The notes below the pieces were generated by a model. The model did not search any database, was not told the origin of the DNA, and saw only the letters and a program-made list of their open reading frames with translations. Of a stretch of DNA of 26,866 bases, positions 24,095 to 26,866 are shown piece by piece; position 1 is the stretch's first letter; each line of letters begins with the position of its first letter. Position numbers and translations under genes: made by a program. Origin of the DNA: Micavibrio sp. (GTDB lineage: Bacteria > Pseudomonadota > Alphaproteobacteria > Micavibrionales > Micavibrionaceae); NCBI GenBank assembly GCA_030824805.1, contig JAPJRC010000029.1, positions 1 through 26,866 on the forward strand, in the 5' to 3' direction.

Positions 24095-24119
24095 CACGAT
24101 TCTTGGGTATATTAAATGA
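24078..24119 (+). pseudogene. comM 5' end duplicate, copy 1 (13-codon leader)
   Basis: Starts with the comM start region (20 bases identical to copy 2 at 24687), then jumps in frame across 25 codons to GATTCTTGGG and the shared non-comM tail. It reads MVARINTILGYIK and stops at a TGA that overlaps the ATG of cargo gene 1 (ATGA). AAGGA lies five bases upstream. The deletion joins at a CAC present at both ends in copy 2 and kept the frame open. It may be translated as a coupling leader, or be a decaying remnant. Confidence 0.7.
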
Positions 24120-24703
24120 AATCAAAAAAGCTGTATTTATTATGTGCACTTGGCGCCTGGGTTTTGGCAGTGAGCATAGTTATAAAAACCCACAATCTCT
24201 CTCAAACTCAAACCAGTAATCAAACACCCGGTATGGGTTGCGTGGCTTGTACCTATAAATGGGGATGCATTAAATACTGGGAGATGTCGGAAGGTCTTAT
24301 CAGCAATGATGGCGTATGCGATGAAAGGCCTATAGATCATGCAAAAAAAGAAGATTTTGAAAAATTTGTAATTGCGTTGTTTGATCCCAAAATTCCAGAT
24401 GAAAAAAAAGAAAAATATTTTAATAAACAAAGTTGGCAGGAATTTACGCTCGCAAGAGCTGAATATGAATTAATTGATGTTTTCAAAAGCCAGCTTAATA
24501 GCATTTCAATGTTTCGTGATAACGAACAAAGATATGCACATACTGATGCAATAATAGATTTTAGAATTTATATAGATATCAACAAAACAGAACGGATTAA
24601 TATAGATATTATTCATCGGTATGAACAGAAGGGCATCTCTATTCTAGAATGGCGCACACAAATACAATCAAAATTGGAAGGCGTGAATGGTCGCCCGCAT
24701 TAA
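24116..24703 (+). CDS. AT-rich cargo gene 1: membrane-anchored protein of unknown function
   Basis: Not recognised. A 195-residue protein with an N-terminal hydrophobic helix (KLYLLCALGAWVLAVSIVI, residues 5-23) and a predicted extracytoplasmic body. Four cysteines cluster at 42, 45, 51 and 68 (GCVACTYKWGC and GVCDE), fit for disulfides or metal. The gene is strongly AT-rich (14 G or C of 60 at 24361-24420), unlike its neighbours, so probably acquired. It has no Shine-Dalgarno sequence of its own; its ATG overlaps the TGA of the comM-derived leader, implying translational coupling. Its last 17 bases overlap copy 2 of the comM start, and the ending NGRPH mirrors DGRPH of the upstream small gene. 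Confidence 0.7.
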   Translation: MKSKKLYLLCALGAWVLAVSIVIKTHNLSQTQTSNQTPGMGCVACTYKWGCIKYWEMSEGLISNDGVCDERPIDHAKKEDFEKFVIALFDPKIPDEKKEKYFNKQSWQEFTLARAEYELIDVFKSQLNSISMFRDNEQRYAHTDAIIDFRIYIDINKTERINIDIIHRYEQKGISILEWRTQIQSKLEGVNGRPH

Positions 24704-24803
24704 CACAATCGCGTTTCAAAGTGTGGATGTTCAATCCATTGACGTGCAGGTGCAGATTTCAAATGGTTTGGCTGCTTTCACGATTGTTGGGTACATTAAA
24801 TGA
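24687..24803 (+). pseudogene. comM 5' end duplicate, copy 2 (38-codon leader)
   Basis: Codons 1-34 match the start of comM at 25309 with 11 base differences in 102, eight of the ten changed codons synonymous (exceptions Gly12 to Ser, Pro29 to Ala). After IVG the comM match stops and the shared tail YIK-stop follows. Its TGA overlaps the ATG of cargo gene 2. GGAAGG lies six bases before the ATG. The frame is intact, so translation as a leader is plausible. Confidence 0.8.
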
Positions 24804-25309
24804 CATTTAAAATACTGATTTTTAGCCTGATATTTACTTTAATTGCTCCGAGTTTAGCTAATGCAGATACGGGCATTAAAATGCTGGCCTACAAATGTGA
24901 TGGGACAAAAGGCGAGTTCTCTTTCCAGCCATTCATAATTTGGAACAAGAGCAATGCGTATCAAGGGTCAAAATTAGAAGATCCAATGAAAAATCCCCAG
25001 CAAGCTGTTGCAGGATATATTTTCTTTTCACCTAAAGCTTTTCACGATAACAAAATATTCAAATTTGAGTGCCAATTCGGAAACAGATATTTAAAAACAT
25101 TTTTAGACTATAATTTGCTTACGATTATAGACATTGAAAATGGAAAATCATGGGCCAAAGAAATAGACCTTTTTACAGGCATTGGGTCCGCATGGGATGT
25201 GTATGGCCCCCTCTATGAGCTAAAAAGTGAAGCTTTTGGTCAATGGAAAGAATGCAAGGGCCGAGAAGATTCTAAGCAAAAAGAATTATCTTGTTTGGAG
25301 TTAAAATAA
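24800..25309 (+). CDS. AT-rich cargo gene 2: secreted protein of unknown function
   Basis: Not recognised. A 169-residue protein with a clear signal peptide (FKILIFSLIFTLIAPSLANA, cleavage after Ala22) and a mature part with four cysteines (33, 91, 152, 165), enough for two disulfides. Probably periplasmic or secreted. Strongly AT-rich (12 G or C of 60 at 25081-25140). The ATG overlaps the TGA of leader 2, and the stop overlaps the comM ATG by one base (TAATG), so it is wedged between a partial and an intact comM start. No sequence likeness to cargo gene 1 beyond the shared start-codon context. Confidence 0.7.
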   Translation: MTFKILIFSLIFTLIAPSLANADTGIKMLAYKCDGTKGEFSFQPFIIWNKSNAYQGSKLEDPMKNPQQAVAGYIFFSPKAFHDNKIFKFECQFGNRYLKTFLDYNLLTIIDIENGKSWAKEIDLFTGIGSAWDVYGPLYELKSEAFGQWKECKGREDSKQKELSCLELK

Positions 25310-26832
25310 TGGTTGCACGCATTAACACAATCGCGTTTCAAGGCGTAGACGTTCAATCCATTGACGTGCAGGTGCAAATTTCAAACGGTTTGCCTGCCTT
25401 CACGATTGTCGGTTTGCCGGACAAGGCTGTGGCCGAAAGCAAGGAGCGTGTGCGCGCGGCATTGCATGCGCTGGGCATCGCGCTTCCCGCGAAACGTTTG
25501 ACCGTCAATCTTGCGCCCGCCGATGTGATGAAAGAAGGATCGCATTACGATCTGCCCATCGCGCTGGGCCTTCTGGCCGCGATGGAAATTCTGCCCAAGG
25601 AAGAGATGGAAAAATACGTGGTGCTGGGCGAGCTTTCGCTCGACGCAGGTATCCGTTCTGTTGCGGGTGTACTGCCTGCAGCCATCCACGCAAGCGCGAA
25701 CGACAATTCCCTGATCTGTCCCGAAGCGTGCGGCGGCGAGGCGGCGTGGGCGGGTGAACTGGAAATTCTGGCGGCGGCAAATTTGCTGCAACTCATCAAC
25801 CACATCAAAGGCACACAGATGCTGTCGCAGCCATTGGCGAAAGCGATAGAAAGCGCACCGGATGCTGCGCGCCGCGTGCCTGATCTTTTACAGGTTAAAG
25901 GACAGGAAAGCGCGAAACGCGCGCTCGAAGTTGCAGCGGCAGGCGGGCACAATCTTTTGTTCATCGGCCCGCCCGGTGCGGGCAAGTCGATGCTCGCCGC
26001 ATGTCTTCCCGGTATATTGCCGCCGCTCTCGGCGCGTGAAGCGCTGGAAGTTTCCATGATTCATAGTCTGGCGGGCGCGCTTTCGGAAGGCGGGCTTATC
26101 AAGACGCGCCCGTTCCGTGATCCGCACCATTCGGCGTCGCTGCCCGCGCTGGTGGGCGGCGGCCACCGTGTGAAGCCGGGAGAGATCAGCCTCGCGCATC
26201 GCGGTGTCCTCTTCCTCGACGAGATGCCGGAATTCGCCCGCGGCACGCTGGAATCCTTGCGCCAGCCCTTGGAAACCGGAGAGGCAGTCGTCGCCCGGGC
26301 CAACGCACATGTCACATTCCCGGCAAAATTCCAACTGGTGGCGGCTATGAATCCGTGCCGGTGCGGATATCTGGGCGATGCGGAGATGGAATGCACCAAA
26401 GCGCCGCGCTGCGGCGGCGATTATCAGGCGAAATTGTCGGGACCCTTGCTCGACCGTATCGACATCCAGATAGAAGTGGGCGCTGTAAGCCTGATCGACC
26501 TCGCCGAAAAGGGCGAGGGTGAAAAATCATCCGCAGTCGCGGCACGGGTTGCCGAGGCGCGACTGCGGCAGGAAGAACGCTTTCGCGCGCTGGGCAGTTC
26601 TGTGCTCGTCAACGCGCACGCGGATGCCGATTTAATAGAACGTGCAGCCCCGATGGGCGAAGCCGCAAGGACAATGTTTTTGAACGCCGCAGAGCGATTG
26701 AAGCTTTCGGCGCGCGCGTATCACCGCATGATGAAGGTTGCTCTGACCATCGCCGATCTGGCGGGCGCGAGCGAGATAACCCAGTCCCATGTGGCCGAAG
26801 CCCTGTCCTACCGCCGTTTGCGGGTTTGTTAA
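25309..26832 (+). CDS. comM: ComM/YifB family AAA+ ATPase
   Basis: Hexameric helicase that extends branch migration when transforming DNA is integrated into the chromosome; it also carries the Mg-chelatase-like label. In 507 residues, an N-terminal Lon-type domain (residues 1-180) starts MVARINTIAFQGVDVQSIDV. Walker A GPPGAGKS is at 220-227, Walker B GVLFLDE at 298-304, and a zinc-type cluster of Cys349, Cys351, Cys361 and Cys367 follows. The C-terminal domain ends SHVAEALSYRRL. Full length and apparently intact. The ATG at 25309 has GGAG eight bases upstream, inside cargo gene 2; a TTG at 25291 is an unlikely alternative. Its 5' end has two partial duplicates upstream. Confidence 0.97.
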   Translation: MVARINTIAFQGVDVQSIDVQVQISNGLPAFTIVGLPDKAVAESKERVRAALHALGIALPAKRLTVNLAPADVMKEGSHYDLPIALGLLAAMEILPKEEMEKYVVLGELSLDAGIRSVAGVLPAAIHASANDNSLICPEACGGEAAWAGELEILAAANLLQLINHIKGTQMLSQPLAKAIESAPDAARRVPDLLQVKGQESAKRALEVAAAGGHNLLFIGPPGAGKSMLAACLPGILPPLSAREALEVSMIHSLAGALSEGGLIKTRPFRDPHHSASLPALVGGGHRVKPGEISLAHRGVLFLDEMPEFARGTLESLRQPLETGEAVVARANAHVTFPAKFQLVAAMNPCRCGYLGDAEMECTKAPRCGGDYQAKLSGPLLDRIDIQIEVGAVSLIDLAEKGEGEKSSAVAARVAEARLRQEERFRALGSSVLVNAHADADLIERAAPMGEAARTMFLNAAERLKLSARAYHRMMKVALTIADLAGASEITQSHVAEALSYRRLRVC

Positions 26833-26845
26833 AAATTCCTTAACG

Positions 26846-26866
26846 GATTGTAATGGTTAAACAATC
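26846..26866. repeat. Short inverted repeat after comM
   Basis: GATTGT (26846-26851) and ACAATC (26861-26866) can form a 6-bp stem with a nine-base loop, 14 bases after the comM stop. The window ends at the stem, so a following T-run, and hence a terminator, cannot be judged. Confidence 0.3.

Noticed and set aside
23759..24097. Upstream extension of the FAD oxidoreductase frame
   Set aside because: Runs opposite the small membrane gene and comM copy 1; the flavin motif sits at the expected distance from the ATG at 23758.
23921..25309. Transposon, integron or phage-borne island at comM
   Set aside because: No transposase, integrase, terminal inverted repeats or attC-like site was seen; only the comM-derived direct repeats mark the boundaries.
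24078..25413. Idea that the comM repeats are an assembly artefact like the edge repeat
   Set aside because: The copies differ at many bases and are separated by unique AT-rich genes, which a k-mer overlap error would not produce.
1..26866. tRNA, rRNA or CRISPR features
   Set aside because: No cloverleaf-like sequence, rRNA segment or regularly spaced repeat series was recognised in the intergenic regions.

Overview
The window looks like a chromosomal segment of an alphaproteobacterium. Supporting signs are the hslV/hslU block next to his genes, a DUF3576 lipoprotein beside leuS, a PhnA-like membrane protein with a 24-residue partner, and a perfect EcfG-type general stress promoter (GGAAC-N16-CGTT). 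Host genes are moderately GC-rich and densely packed on both strands, with several convergent pairs that touch or overlap. The species cannot be fixed from the sequence. No rRNA, tRNA, CRISPR array, integrase or transposase was found.

Layout. 1-1432: 5' part of leuS (minus), with an exact 55-bp artefact-like repeat at the window edge. 1554-3523: DUF3576 lipoprotein and a divergent, very acidic porin. 3603-9964: a run of mostly single genes: YggS-type PLP protein, an uncharacterised alanine/glycine-rich protein, an atypical OmpR-type winged-helix regulator, a secreted protein, an Smr-domain protein, an M23 peptidase and an unknown protein with a Cys/His cluster. 9966-12277: hslV, a 94-residue unknown and hslU (minus). 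12390-13962: a TerC-family membrane protein and a convergent secreted protein. 14056-21384: a histidine block, hisB and hisH (plus) and hisA-hisF-hisE (minus), interrupted by a stress-type membrane pair, a divergent HisD-family enzyme with altered zinc ligands, a GNAT enzyme and a cysK-serine acetyltransferase pair. 21437-23758: HIT protein, an unknown and an FAD-dependent oxidoreductase.

23921-26832 is the most unusual part. The comM (yifB) gene at the right is preceded by two extra, diverged copies of its own 5' end. Each copy keeps a Shine-Dalgarno sequence and start codon and reads into a short open frame (13 and 38 codons). Each ends in the same non-comM tail, whose TGA overlaps the ATG of an AT-rich gene for a membrane-anchored or secreted protein of unknown function. 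Six reading frames therefore overlap head to tail: small membrane protein, comM leader 1, cargo 1, leader 2, cargo 2, intact comM. This looks like a modular, gene-restoring cassette array at the comM start, and I do not recognise it as a described system.

Working together: hisB, hisH, hisA, hisF and hisE cover the middle of histidine synthesis. CysK and the serine acetyltransferase give the two-step serine-to-cysteine route. HslV and HslU form an ATP-dependent protease. ComM is the branch-migration helicase of natural transformation, which may matter for how foreign cassettes reached this locus.
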